DNA of 43,960 bases from Chitinophagaceae bacterium (GCA_027486695.1 JAIXOS010000343.1:1-43960), one strand, 5' to 3'; shown: positions 27,005 through 37,992, numbered from the stretch's first letter. The notes: a model not told the origin generated them from the sequence alone. Numbers and translations: made by a program.

Positions 27005-28372
27005 TTATTTTTCTTTTTTGTCTTTATCGGCTACTTTTTTGTCGCCCTCTTTTGGTTTGTAATATTCCGGTGGAAATCCATTGATGTTTCGCCATAGTTC
27101 GTAGTAAATTTGGACATCTTTCAACAAGGCAATACCACTTGCTCCGCCGCCCATACGTAATTGTTTGGGCCAAGCCTTTTCAGTAGGGTCCTCGGTTACC
27201 AAAACCCTGAATTTTCCGTTATAGCTCACGGCGGTTTCTACAGCTACTACGCATCCGCCAAAGGTGCCGTAACTTGTTTGAGGCCAACCACTAAATACAA
27301 TGGCCGGAAAACCATCAAATACAAATCGAACCTTTTGTCCAATATTTACCAAGGGTAAATCCATTGGATCTACGAACATTTCTACAGCATATTGAATATG
27401 ATTGGGTACAATTTCTACAATCATTTCACCTTCTTTGAGCATTTCTCCAATACCGGCTTTTTGTGCTTTCACAATTTGACCACTTTGTGGTGCAACGATA
27501 TAATACATTTTGTTGCGCGCATCGTAGTTAGCATACACATTTTCCAGTTTAGATACATCTGCTTGTGTGCTAGCCACATTGGATAAGGAAGCAAATTTGT
27601 CGCCTTGTGCTTTTGCTATTTTATCGGTATAATCCTGTATAACACTGTTTTTTTCAATACGTAGGTTGATGAGTTCTTGTCGGTTTTGAAGGTATTTGTT
27701 TTCGGCACTAATTCTTTTGGCCTGTGCATTTTGAAAACTAATTTTTCTTCGTTCAAAATCTACCAACGATATAGCGCCACTATCAAGCATAATTTGTGCC
27801 GCTTCTATTTGACGTTTGGCTACGCCCAATTCATTTTTAACAGCTAGCAAGTCGGTGCTATCACTTTCTACCTTTAATTGCTGCTGTTGCAATTTGTTAT
27901 CAAGCGATTGTAATTTCAATATTTGTGCTTGTTCCAATGCGGCAACTTGATTGTCGGCCGTAGCTGCTTTATTGCTATATCCTTCTATACTTTGTTGTTT
28001 GGCAGTAATTTGTTGTTGTGTACGCTCTAGCAATTTGGGGTCAAAGTACTCTACTTTTACCTCGCCTAGTTGCAAAATGGTATCGCCGGCTTGTACTACA
28101 TCGCCTTCTTTTACATACCATTTAAGTACCCTACCTGCAATGATGGTATTTAATTCTTGTGGTCGTTGTTCTTGACGAAGGGTAGTAATGCTGCCTTTGG
28201 CGCGAATATTTTGTGTCCAAGGCAATAACATGATAACTAAAAGCACGCCAATAATACCATAAAGCCATTTTTTTGCATGATTTTTATTCGCCAAGCGATA
28301 TATTTTACTATATGCCTTTAATTGTGCGTTGGGATATTTTTTGTCTATTTCGAATGTATTAAACGATTCCAT
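27005..28372 (-). CDS. HlyD-family membrane fusion protein
   Basis: N-terminal TM, biotinyl-lipoyl-like IIAGRVLKWYVKEGDVVQAGDTILQLGEV, coiled coil, IVAPQSGQIVKAQKAGIGEML. Confidence 0.9.
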   Translation of the reverse strand: MESFNTFEIDKKYPNAQLKAYSKIYRLANKNHAKKWLYGIIGVLLVIMLLPWTQNIRAKGSITTLRQEQRPQELNTIIAGRVLKWYVKEGDVVQAGDTILQLGEVKVEYFDPKLLERTQQQITAKQQSIEGYSNKAATADNQVAALEQAQILKLQSLDNKLQQQQLKVESDSTDLLAVKNELGVAKRQIEAAQIMLDSGAISLVDFERRKISFQNAQAKRISAENKYLQNRQELINLRIEKNSVIQDYTDKIAKAQGDKFASLSNVASTQADVSKLENVYANYDARNKMYYIVAPQSGQIVKAQKAGIGEMLKEGEMIVEIVPNHIQYAVEMFVDPMDLPLVNIGQKVRFVFDGFPAIVFSGWPQTSYGTFGGCVVAVETAVSYNGKFRVLVTEDPTEKAWPKQLRMGGGASGIALLKDVQIYYELWRNINGFPPEYYKPKEGDKKVADKDKKEK

Positions 28373-28401
28373 ATAGTGAGTAGGTGCTAGTGATGAAAAA
28401 A

Positions 28402-30063
28402 TTATTGAGGATTGTTTTTAATATACAAAACATTATCGCAGTAGCCGGAAATGCTACTGTCTGTTGAGGTGATGATAACAGTAGCTGTTTTTTCTTTTTT
28501 GATATACAGCATTACTTTGTTCCGCTCATCTTCGCTTAAATGATTAAAGGGCTCTTCTAGTAGTAACAAGCGATATTTACCTAACAAAGCACGTATTAGT
28601 AAAATGTTTTGTACCACCTTTTGTGGCAATCTTTTACCCTGTGGGTCTAAAACCACATCAAAACCCATCGAATTGCTTTGTATATAGTGTTGTAAGCCAA
28701 TGATTTGACCCAATTCCATTACTTGTTCTACCGTAATAGATTGATTGCCCATGGTAATATTTTCCCACAATGTGCCATGAAATATATCTTGTTGGCTCAA
28801 TAAAATACCCGTTTGTGAGCGAATGCTACCAATTGAATAATTGCCTATAGGTACATTATCAATCATAATATTGCCGCTAAAATTTTGATAAGCACCCGTA
28901 AGCAACCGCAGTAGGGTAGATTTTCCGGCGCCACTACTGCCGGCTACATGTACCACTTGCCCGGCAGGGATTTGACAACTAAAATTGTTGAGTACTTTTG
29001 CACCCGCGGGGTAACTAAATTGTACATTTTGAAATTCTATATTTACTCCTGTGTTTGCTACAGCCAGTGCCAAATGACCACTTTGTTCTTGTTCGGCATC
29101 AATAATCTTGCTCAATTTTTCAACTGAAGTAAGTGAATCATAAATTTTGTCGAGGTTGCTAATCAACTTTTCTACCGAAGCCATGATAGAAATAATTACA
29201 ATGTCGGCAGCTATGAATTGGCCAATATTGATTTGCTGATTTACCAACAAAATGGCTCCAACAATCAACATGGCAGCTGTTATCAAAATTTTAAATGTAA
29301 TAAGGCTCCAATATTGAGTAAGTAAAATTTTAAAATGGTTGGTACGCGCATCCACATAGCCACCTACAAGTTTGTCGGTTTTGTGCATGTGCAAGGTGGT
29401 GCCTTTGTAATATTTGAACGATTTTACCACTCGTGCCATTTCTTGCAACCAAGCTGCAATAGCATACTTGTAATCGCTTGCTTGCATAGCTGTTGACAAA
29501 CCTTGAAAGGAGGTAAAACGAATAATCAGTATAATAATCAACAATAAAACAGCGCCAAAACCAATAAATATGGGATGGTAGAAGGATAGTAAAATGAGGC
29601 CTAAAAAAATTTGTATTAGCGATGCGGGAATATCCAACAATATTTTATCCAAACCTTTTTGCAGAGAGGTGGTATCGAAAAAGCGGTTGACCAATTCCGG
29701 CAAATAATAGTTGTCTAGTTTTTCTATATTCAAATTAGGCAATTGATCGCTGAAAGCCAATGAATAACGGACAAATATTTTTTGTTCCACTTTTTCAATT
29801 ATTTGCATTTGCCTTATTTGGAGCAACCCGCTAAAAAAAGTACCAATCACTACCATAAAAATGAGCACTACTATAGAAGTAGATATGGAGCCCGCCATTA
29901 CAAAGCTGATAATGGTTTGGATACCGAGTGGTAAAGACAATTGTACCAAACCGGCCAAAATTGCATATATATAAATGGAAACAATGTCTTTTTTATCTAA
30001 TTTAAGTATGTTGAAAAATTTGCGAAACGATTTCGCAAATGATACACTACCAGCTGATGCCAT
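28402..30063 (-). CDS. ABC exporter, fused TM and ATPase domains, with degenerate ATPase motifs
   Basis: ABC exporter TMD; Walker A GSSGAGKST; Q-loop LLSQQDIFHGTLWENI; LSGGQ, H-loop and D-loop altered. Confidence 0.88.
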   Translation of the reverse strand: MASAGSVSFAKSFRKFFNILKLDKKDIVSIYIYAILAGLVQLSLPLGIQTIISFVMAGSISTSIVVLIFMVVIGTFFSGLLQIRQMQIIEKVEQKIFVRYSLAFSDQLPNLNIEKLDNYYLPELVNRFFDTTSLQKGLDKILLDIPASLIQIFLGLILLSFYHPIFIGFGAVLLLIIILIIRFTSFQGLSTAMQASDYKYAIAAWLQEMARVVKSFKYYKGTTLHMHKTDKLVGGYVDARTNHFKILLTQYWSLITFKILITAAMLIVGAILLVNQQINIGQFIAADIVIISIMASVEKLISNLDKIYDSLTSVEKLSKIIDAEQEQSGHLALAVANTGVNIEFQNVQFSYPAGAKVLNNFSCQIPAGQVVHVAGSSGAGKSTLLRLLTGAYQNFSGNIMIDNVPIGNYSIGSIRSQTGILLSQQDIFHGTLWENITMGNQSITVEQVMELGQIIGLQHYIQSNSMGFDVVLDPQGKRLPQKVVQNILLIRALLGKYRLLLLEEPFNHLSEDERNKVMLYIKKEKTATVIITSTDSSISGYCDNVLYIKNNPQ

Positions 30064-30240
30064 AATATGTGATGTTTTGGATGATGATGAATGATAGTTA
30101 CAATTTTGTGGTTGTTTTGTTAAACAAATTGTAACTAAAAAGAGATAATTAAGATTTTATTGACATTTAAATGTGTTGATACCTATTTGTTTTGCAATTG
30201 CATACTTTACCATGTTCATAGAAAGCTTTAAAATAGGCTG

Positions 30241-30873
30241 TTACAAATCGTCAAATTCGTACAACGCATCTATATGGCTACCCGCAGGCATTTCAAAAAT
30301 AGGTTTTACCAATCCGTCCGATAAACTATATACCCAACCATGTAAATGTGGTGCATTGTGCTGCTTCCATGCTTTTTGAATAATGGATGTTTTGGCCAAA
30401 TTGGTTACTTGTTCTTGTACATTTAGCTCGGTGAGTTTGTTGAGTTTGTCCGCTTCGGTAGCTAATCCATCAATTTCATCTCGGTGATATCGGTACACAT
30501 CTTTAATGTTGCGCAACCATTTATTAATGATTCCAAGATTGTGGTTAGTCATTGCTGCTTTTACGCCTCCACAACCATAATGACCACATACAATGATGTG
30601 TTTTACTTGTAATACCTCTACTGCATATTGCAATACACTTAGCAAATTCAGGTCGGTATGTACTACCATATTGGCTACATTACGGTGTACAAATATTTCG
30701 CCGGGTTGTGTACCGGTAATTTCGTTGGCAGGTACTCGACTATCGCTACAGCCAATCCACAAAAACTCCGGATGTTGTATGTTTTCGAGCCTTTTAAAAT
30801 AAAAGGGATCGGCCAATACTTTGCTTTCGGCCCATGCTTTATTTTCTACTATGAGTTGTTGATAGCCATTCAT
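30241..30873 (-). CDS. Beta-class carbonic anhydrase
   Basis: IGCSDSRVPANEI, HRNVAN, VCGHYGCGGVKAAM; start at MNGYQQL. Confidence 0.95.
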   Translation of the reverse strand: MNGYQQLIVENKAWAESKVLADPFYFKRLENIQHPEFLWIGCSDSRVPANEITGTQPGEIFVHRNVANMVVHTDLNLLSVLQYAVEVLQVKHIIVCGHYGCGGVKAAMTNHNLGIINKWLRNIKDVYRYHRDEIDGLATEADKLNKLTELNVQEQVTNLAKTSIIQKAWKQHNAPHLHGWVYSLSDGLVKPIFEMPAGSHIDALYEFDDL

Positions 30874-31023
30874 ATACAAACGTTGGTTGATATTTAGAAC
30901 AAAATACCATGCATTCTAAACAGTTGGCATGGCCAAAAAAGCAATAAAATATTACTTAGGTTAATAGCCTAGAAAAAAGCGATAGTGAGCCGAGTTATAC
31001 ACTCCTACACTCCGGACAACTGT

Positions 31024-31350
31024 TTAGGCCATATTGGGCGGTGGAACATGTATTTCAACCGAGGGAGATGCCACCAAACTACTGCTTGCAGTACCGTATG
31101 TGTGTGTGTTCAGCAACAACGCTTGAATAGCTATTTCCGTGGAGCCGGAAACGATGAATTCGCTGATGCCAATTGGTAGCTTTTCGGCTTTAGAGGTGGT
31201 TTCGTCATCCTCATCTTCGTCTACATCAAATAAAAGTGTGGTATCTATTACAGTGGAAGCGGACACAAATTGGTGCAATGCCTGCTGTATCGGAGCCAAT
31301 CCGATAAGCAAAACAAACAACAAAAGAAAAGTGTACCAGTTTTTTTTCAT
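31024..31350 (-). CDS. Hypothetical small exported protein
   Basis: Signal-like N-terminus MKKNWYTFLLLFVLLIGLAPIQQA and acidic tract DVDEDEDDE; no known domain. Confidence 0.55.
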   Translation of the reverse strand: MKKNWYTFLLLFVLLIGLAPIQQALHQFVSASTVIDTTLLFDVDEDEDDETTSKAEKLPIGISEFIVSGSTEIAIQALLLNTHTYGTASSSLVASPSVEIHVPPPNMA

Positions 31351-31453
31351 GCTGCAATAAGCAATTAGTTAGCACGTAATTGGGGTGGCAAACATACAAT
31401 GTTGGCTGTATATTTACGATAGTAGTTCACCAGAAATATCGTTTTACACAAAC

Positions 31454-31488
31454 AAAAAGAGCATTTCTGATAGAGAAATGCTCTTTTT
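31454..31488 (-). terminator. Symmetric terminator downstream of fabG
   Basis: 14-bp perfect stem AAAAAGAGCATTTC/GAAATGCTCTTTTT, loop 7 nt. Confidence 0.88.
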
Positions 31489-31508
31489 TAACATTTTATA
31501 CATCAAAA

Positions 31509-32264
31509 TTAAATATTCAATCCGCCACAAGCACTGATTACTTGACCGGTAATGTAGGTACTTAAATCGCTTGCCAAAAACAAAGTAGTGTCTGCAATTT
31601 CTTCGGCACGGCCAAAACGACCTAATGGAATTTTTTTCAAAAAATCATCTGCACCGGCACCTTCTTTCAAGTAATGGGTCATATCGGTTTCTATAAAGCC
31701 CGGAGCAATAGCATTGCAACGGATGTTGCGGCTACCTAATTCCAAAGCAATTGATTTGGTAAACCCAATAATTCCCGCTTTACTAGCAGCATAACTGCTC
31801 TGACCGGCATTGCCACGTACGCCAATAATGCTACTCATATTAATAATACTACCACCTTTGGCTTTCATCATTGGGCGAATTACTTGCTTGGTCATGTTGA
31901 AAATACTTTTCAAATTAATGTCCATCACTTCATCCCACTGCTGTTCGGTCATCCGCAGCAATAAATTGTCTTTACTTATTCCGGCATTGTTCACACAAAT
32001 ATCAATAGCGCCAAAAGTTTTGAGTACGTCATTTACAAATGTTTCGCACTGTGCAAAATCGCCTGCATTGCTTTGATATGCTTTGGCCTGTACGCCTAAC
32101 TCTGTTAATTTAGTTTGCAAAGCCGCTGCTTTTTCGGCACTGCTATCGCTTACAAAAGTGAAAGCAATATTGGCTCCTTGTTGCGCTAATTTCAAAGCAA
32201 TTGCTTCGCCTATGCCACGAGCAGCACCGGTAACTATCGCTGTTTTATTGGCTAATAATTTCAT
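31509..32264 (-). CDS. fabG: 3-oxoacyl-ACP reductase (SDR)
   Basis: TGAARGIGEAIA, NNAGISKDNLLLRM, YAASKAG, FIETDMT, YITGQVISACGGL. Confidence 0.93.
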   Translation of the reverse strand: MKLLANKTAIVTGAARGIGEAIALKLAQQGANIAFTFVSDSSAEKAAALQTKLTELGVQAKAYQSNAGDFAQCETFVNDVLKTFGAIDICVNNAGISKDNLLLRMTEQQWDEVMDINLKSIFNMTKQVIRPMMKAKGGSIINMSSIIGVRGNAGQSSYAASKAGIIGFTKSIALELGSRNIRCNAIAPGFIETDMTHYLKEGAGADDFLKKIPLGRFGRAEEIADTTLFLASDLSTYITGQVISACGGLNI

Positions 32265-32739
32265 TTTTGGTTGTTTAGAAATTGAAATTTGATAAAAAGT
32301 AGTGGGGCAAAAGTAAAATAATTCAATTAAGCACTGTTTAAATTTATTGTTGGAATGTTAGATACCTAGTTCTTTGCGCTGCAAAAGGTAAAATTTTAGC
32401 CTTACTGCTTTGTTTAATGGTGAAAAAATCAAACTCTTTTGCTGCTCAAATAAACGCCTGTTATTCCAACAAACGAATATTGCTACCAACAAAAAAATAG
32501 GGCTATTTACTTATACAATGCTGGTTTACAATTACTCTATAAACGCTAGAGATTGATTTGTCCATGCCAACTTTGTTGAATGTTTACCATGTTCCTGTAA
32601 TACTACGCAACCTATGGTGATGAAAGTGCGTCTATACAAAAAATAAAAAGATAAAATATGTTAATAATGTGCATATTCTAACTTGCTATTTGTTAAAAAA
32701 TTCAGGTTCTTTGCAACCGAACTAAAACACAGCTATAAT

Positions 32740-33462
32740 ATGTTACCCAAGTACAAACGCATTTTATTGAAATTATCTGGCGAAGCTTTATTAGGCAACC
32801 AGCGCAATGGTGATCCGTTTAACCCAAAAATTATTGAGCAATACGCGCACGACATTAAAAGTGTTACCGATTTGGGTGTACAAGTAGCTATTGTAATTGG
32901 CGGAGGTAACATTTATAGGGGGATGAATGAAGCAGAAAGCGGTATAGAAAGAGCACATGGCGATTATATGGGTATGTTAGCAACCGTTATTAATGCCATG
33001 GCTATGCAGGCTATGCTGGAAAGAATTGGGGTATATACCCGTTTACAAAGTGCCATTAATATGGAACAAGTGGCTGAACCCTATATTCGCAGAAAAGCTT
33101 TGCGCCACCTAGAAAAAGGACGTGTGGTTATTTTTGGTGCAGGTACCGGTAATCCTTACTTCACTACAGATACCGCCGGTAGCTTGCGCGCTATTGAAAT
33201 GAAAGCCGATGTAATTTTGAAAGGTACACGTGTAGATGGCGTTTACAGTGCCGATCCTGAAAAAGACCCTACTGCAACTCGCTACGAAAAAATATCGTAC
33301 CAAGAATGTATTAGCAAAAACCTAAAAGTAATGGATATGACTGCTTTTACGTTGTGTATGGAAAACAAACTACCCATCATTATTTTCGATATGAACCGTC
33401 CGGGCAATTTACTACAAGTGGTAGAAGGCATGAACGTAGGCACGTTAGTTACGCAACAGTAA
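32740..33462 (+). CDS. pyrH: UMP kinase
   Basis: [37 protein letters not shown]; start chosen at MLPKYKR. Confidence 0.96.
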   Translation: MLPKYKRILLKLSGEALLGNQRNGDPFNPKIIEQYAHDIKSVTDLGVQVAIVIGGGNIYRGMNEAESGIERAHGDYMGMLATVINAMAMQAMLERIGVYTRLQSAINMEQVAEPYIRRKALRHLEKGRVVIFGAGTGNPYFTTDTAGSLRAIEMKADVILKGTRVDGVYSADPEKDPTATRYEKISYQECISKNLKVMDMTAFTLCMENKLPIIIFDMNRPGNLLQVVEGMNVGTLVTQQ

Positions 33463-33520
33463 TATAGCCGTTGATGTAATATTTCTTCCGGTCTCACACC
33501 GGCCAAACTAACTTCACCAA

Positions 33521-34825
33521 ATGAAGTACTTCCTTATAAGCATCGTGGGTTTGCTGACAGTTGCTACCGGCATCTGTCAGCAACGCCTATTGCTGCAAGA
33601 TGCTATTGCAAAGGCATTGAAAAACAGTTTAGACATTCAATTGGCCAACAACAATTGGCAAATTGCACAAATCAATAACCATCCCGGCTTTGCAGGGGCA
33701 CTACCTACCGTTACAGCAGGCATTACCGATAATGAACAACTGTCGTCCACTAGCCAAAAGTTTGCCAATCCCAACAACAATATCGATCGTAGCAATGTAG
33801 CCGTTAACAACCTTTCGGCCAATGTTACAGGCAGTATTGTTTTGTTCAATGGCAAACGGATTGTGGCCACACAACAACGCCTTGCTGCTTTACAACAACT
33901 CAACAAATGGCAATTGAATGCACAAGTGCAAAACTGTATTGCCAATGTTAGTGTACGCTACTACGACGTAGCCCGCCAACAATGGTATGCCAACACGCTA
34001 GTACAATCAATTGCCGTTGCAGAACAAAAATTAGCGCTGCTTACCGAACGAAAAGCTATTGGCACAGCCAATAATGCCGATATTTTTCAAGCACAGTTAG
34101 ATGTCAACGCACTACAACAGCAACTGCAAAACCAAGAATTAATTATTGAACAAGCTAAAATAGAATTACAATCTGCTATGTACGAAACGGCAAACACAAC
34201 CAACTTTCGTGTTGCCGACAGTATTTTGGTGAATACACAACTGCACCGAGATAGTTTGCTCAATACCTTGCTACAAAATCCGCAAATTGCCGCTGCTACA
34301 GAACAAATCAATGTGCTAGGCTTTATTGAAAAAGAAACCGCAGCACTCCGCTATCCGACCATTCGTGCCACTACAGGTTATAGTTTTAGCAACAACAAAG
34401 CCGCAGCCGGATTTAATTTACTTACACAAAGTTATGGCCCCTTTATTGGCATCAATGTATCGGTACCTATTTATGCCGGTAACAACGCTAAAAAACAACT
34501 GCACATTGCCGAACTAAACACCCAAAACGCACGTTTACAAAAAGAAAACCTGTTGCTCAATACCCACAATAGCTTTAGTCGTAATTATATAGCTTACCAA
34601 AGCCATTTGCAGCAGTTGGCTACTCAACAAAAAAATTACCAACTATCGCTGCAACTACTGCAATTGGTACAACAAAAGTTTGCCTTGCAACAAGCAACTA
34701 TTATAGATGTTAAGCAAGCACAGCAGAGCTTTGAAAACGAAAGTTATCGGTTGGTCAATTTGCGTTTTGCTGCAAAAACAGCCGAAATAACCCTGCTACA
34801 ACTTAGTAGTAAACTAGGCAATTAA
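33521..34825 (+). CDS. TolC-family outer membrane protein
   Basis: Signal peptide, ITDNEQLSS..., repeated coiled-coil TolC fold pattern. Confidence 0.85.
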   Translation: MKYFLISIVGLLTVATGICQQRLLLQDAIAKALKNSLDIQLANNNWQIAQINNHPGFAGALPTVTAGITDNEQLSSTSQKFANPNNNIDRSNVAVNNLSANVTGSIVLFNGKRIVATQQRLAALQQLNKWQLNAQVQNCIANVSVRYYDVARQQWYANTLVQSIAVAEQKLALLTERKAIGTANNADIFQAQLDVNALQQQLQNQELIIEQAKIELQSAMYETANTTNFRVADSILVNTQLHRDSLLNTLLQNPQIAAATEQINVLGFIEKETAALRYPTIRATTGYSFSNNKAAAGFNLLTQSYGPFIGINVSVPIYAGNNAKKQLHIAELNTQNARLQKENLLLNTHNSFSRNYIAYQSHLQQLATQQKNYQLSLQLLQLVQQKFALQQATIIDVKQAQQSFENESYRLVNLRFAAKTAEITLLQLSSKLGN

Positions 34826-34835
34826 CTTTTTTGAT

Positions 34836-35984
34836 ATGTTGCAATTGGCATCCAAACTACCAGGCGTAGGTACCACCATTTTTACTACCATGAGCCAATT
34901 GGCTCATCAATACCAAGCCATCAATCTTGGCCAAGGTTTTCCCGATTTTGCCATGCATCCCCAACTTATTGCCTTGTGCAATAAGGCCATGCAGGAAGGA
35001 CACAACCAATATGCACACATGTATGGTATAATGGCTTTGAGAGAACAAATAGCTCAAAAAGTGCACCAATTGTACCATGCAGCTATTCATCCCGAAACAC
35101 AAATTACCATCACTCCGGGAGGTACGTACGCCCTATATACTGCTTGTACCACTCTTTTGCAACCGGGCGATGAAGTAATTGTTTTTGAGCCGGCATACGA
35201 TAGCTACCTACCCAATATTTTGGTAAACGGTGCCAAACCCATACGTATCCCACTTCAATACCCACATTACCAAATACCTTGGTTGCAAGTGGCGGCAGCT
35301 ATTACGAGCAAAACCAAATTAATCATTCTCAATTCGCCCCATAACCCAACGGGTAGCGTGCTGAGCAGTGCCGATATTGAAGCCTTACGGCAAATAGTAG
35401 CCAATACCAATATTTTTATTTTGAGCGATGAAGTGTATGAACACCTTATTTACGATGAGTTACAGCACCATAGCCTTTTGCGCTACCCTGATTTGCTGGA
35501 ACGAAGTTTTGTTTGCTTTTCGTTTGGAAAAACGTACCACTGCACCGGATGGAAACTTGGCTATTGTATTAGTAGTCCGCAATTGATGCAGGCATTTAGA
35601 AGCATTCATCAATTCAATGCCTTTAGCTGCGACACACCCAAGCAAGTAGCACTTGCCCAATATATGCAAGCATCTACAGATTATTTGGAGCTAGCCCCCT
35701 TTTTTGAAAGAAAACGCAACCTACTACGGAAATTAATGACCAACACACCGTTTGTACCTTTGCCCTCGAGCGGTAGCTACTTTGAATGCTACAGTTATGC
35801 CCATTTTTCCAACGAAAACGATGTTGCTTTTGCCACCCGACTGACCAAAGAATATGGTGTAACCGCTATTCCGGTGTCTGCTTTTTACCACAACGCTACC
35901 GACCACAAAGTATTGCGCTTTTGTTTTGCTAAGCAAGATACCACGCTGATACAAGCGGTAGAAAGATTAACAGCGCTGAAATAG
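34836..35984 (+). CDS. PLP-dependent aminotransferase (YbdL-like methionine aminotransferase)
   Basis: INLGQGFPDF, NSPHNPTGS, SFGKTYHCTGWKLGY. Confidence 0.9.
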   Translation: MLQLASKLPGVGTTIFTTMSQLAHQYQAINLGQGFPDFAMHPQLIALCNKAMQEGHNQYAHMYGIMALREQIAQKVHQLYHAAIHPETQITITPGGTYALYTACTTLLQPGDEVIVFEPAYDSYLPNILVNGAKPIRIPLQYPHYQIPWLQVAAAITSKTKLIILNSPHNPTGSVLSSADIEALRQIVANTNIFILSDEVYEHLIYDELQHHSLLRYPDLLERSFVCFSFGKTYHCTGWKLGYCISSPQLMQAFRSIHQFNAFSCDTPKQVALAQYMQASTDYLELAPFFERKRNLLRKLMTNTPFVPLPSSGSYFECYSYAHFSNENDVAFATRLTKEYGVTAIPVSAFYHNATDHKVLRFCFAKQDTTLIQAVERLTALK

Positions 35985-35991
35985 CAGGTAG

Positions 35992-36591
35992 TTAAAACAA
36001 GTTTTTTTGTTTGGAAGGCAATATTTGATAGCTCATTCGGTGGTAGCTGCAAAGCCCAAATTGTTCAATAGCTTGGCGATGCACAGCAGTACCATACCCT
36101 TTGTTTTGTTGCCATTGGTATTGAGGAAATGTAGCATGTAATTGTTCCATATAAGCATCCCGATACGTTTTTGCCAAAATACTTGCCGCAGCAATAGAAG
36201 CATATTTACTGTCGCCCTTTACAATGCATTGATGTGGAATAGTGGCATAAGGTGCAAATCGGTTGCCATCAATCAGCAGTAATTGTGGCTTAACGGTAAG
36301 TTGGTCAATAGCCAAATGCATGGCTTTGAACGATGCCTTTAAAATATTGATGGTATCAATTTCGTGGTTATCTACCATGGCTACTGCGTACGAAATGGCT
36401 TCTTGCTCAATAATGGTTCGTAACTGATTGCGCACACTTTCTTTTACTTGCTTGCTATCATTGAGTAAAGGATGATAAAAATTTGGTGGCAATATAACTG
36501 CTGCCGCCACTACCGGACCGGCATAGGCACCTCTTCCGGCTTCATCGCAGCCGGCTTCGGTAAGGATTGTTTGATAATGAGGCGCTAACAC
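35992..36591 (-). CDS. rnhB: Ribonuclease HII
   Basis: AGCDEAGRGAYAGPVVAAAVIL, DSKQVKES, ASIAAASILAKTYRD. Confidence 0.95.
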   Translation of the reverse strand: MLAPHYQTILTEAGCDEAGRGAYAGPVVAAAVILPPNFYHPLLNDSKQVKESVRNQLRTIIEQEAISYAVAMVDNHEIDTINILKASFKAMHLAIDQLTVKPQLLLIDGNRFAPYATIPHQCIVKGDSKYASIAAASILAKTYRDAYMEQLHATFPQYQWQQNKGYGTAVHRQAIEQFGLCSYHRMSYQILPSKQKNLF

Positions 36592-36694
36592 GTGTGTAAA
36601 AATGCAAGAAGTTTTTTAAAATACCATTATCAAAACAAAAGAATGTTTGTTATAGAAATACCTTTGATTTTTTTCAAACCAGTTTTTTGTGCTT

Positions 36695-37762
36695 ATGAAT
36701 ACTGCAACCACCAATCGTTCGTCAAAAGCTGTAGCTACTTGGCTTTTAGTAGGAGTAGTTATGACGGTGATACAAATTGCTTTGGGCGGCATTACAAGGC
36801 TTACAGGTAGCGGCCTATCTATTACCCAATGGGATGTTATTACCGGCACTTTGCCACCACTTACAGAACAACAGTGGTTGGTTGAGTTTGGCAAGTACCA
36901 ACATACCCCGCAATATCAGTTGCTCAATTTTCATTTTACCGTTGCCGATTTTAAGTTTATTTTCTTCTGGGAATGGTTTCATCGTTTGTGGGCACGTACC
37001 ATAGGACTGGTATTTGCCTTTGGCTTTATTTGGTTTTTGGTAAAAAAACAGTTTAGCAAACAAATGATTTTCCCTTTGGTGGTACTGTTTTTTTTAGGTG
37101 CCTTACAAGGGGCTATTGGTTGGATTATGGTGGCAAGTGGACTTGTAGGCGATGCCGTTTATGTAAAACCTACACGCCTTGCCCTGCATTTTATTTTTGC
37201 CTTGGGCCTACTTTGCTATACTTTTTGGTTTGCGCTCAAAATTTTAATCAAAAAACAACAAATCACCTATTTCCCTACTTTACAAAAGTGGAATATAGCA
37301 TTGCTGCTATTGGTTACCCTACAGCTATTGTTTGGGGCATTAATGGCCGGACACAAAGCAGCAACTGCGGCGGCTACTTGGCCCACTATCAATGGTCAGT
37401 GGATTCCTACGGGCATGTTTACCTACAAACAATGGCTAATCAATTTTATCGAAAACAAAATTTTGATTCATTTTGTACATCGTGGAATTGCCTATTTGTT
37501 GCTCATACTCATAGTTGTTTGGAGTATTCGGTTATTCAAAGTGCAAGGCACCTATTTGTTTGAACGCACCAAATGGCTACCATTGGCTTTGGTAATGGCA
37601 CAGATAGCACTAGGTATAGCCACGCTAATTACGAGTACAAGCATTGTGCCGGGGCAATGGAACCAATTTGAATGGATGGCACAAATTCACCAATTGGTAG
37701 GTATGCTACTATTGTTGTCGTTGGTGTGGATGCTGTTCATTGTTCGGGGCGAAAAACAATAA
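36695..37762 (+). CDS. ctaA: Heme A synthase (COX15/CtaA)
   Basis: IALGGITRLTGSGLSITQWDVITGTLPPL, EWFHRLWAR, HRGIAYLL, HQLVGM. Confidence 0.93.
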   Translation: MNTATTNRSSKAVATWLLVGVVMTVIQIALGGITRLTGSGLSITQWDVITGTLPPLTEQQWLVEFGKYQHTPQYQLLNFHFTVADFKFIFFWEWFHRLWARTIGLVFAFGFIWFLVKKQFSKQMIFPLVVLFFLGALQGAIGWIMVASGLVGDAVYVKPTRLALHFIFALGLLCYTFWFALKILIKKQQITYFPTLQKWNIALLLLVTLQLLFGALMAGHKAATAAATWPTINGQWIPTGMFTYKQWLINFIENKILIHFVHRGIAYLLLILIVVWSIRLFKVQGTYLFERTKWLPLALVMAQIALGIATLITSTSIVPGQWNQFEWMAQIHQLVGMLLLLSLVWMLFIVRGEKQ

Positions 37763-37812
37763 TTCCCATTAGCACTTTTTTACAATGCTCGTTTTGACTG
37801 CTACTACGGTGC

Positions 37813-37848
37813 GTTTGGTGTAAACAATGCACTTATTATACACCAAAC
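37813..37848. other. Perfect 10-bp inverted repeat GTTTGGTGTA-N16-TACACCAAAC between ctaA and coaX
   Basis: Direct reading of sequence. Confidence 0.5.
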
Positions 37849-37992
37849 ATTGCATGTACATTCGGTCAACAACAGCGAATATAATCTTTATGCCAAGTAT
37901 GTTTGGGCTTATAAGCAAAACAACTTGTTCCTGCAACATCGTTATTACATACTAGCGTAAACAACTATTTTTGGCGCTTCAAAACTGTATTT

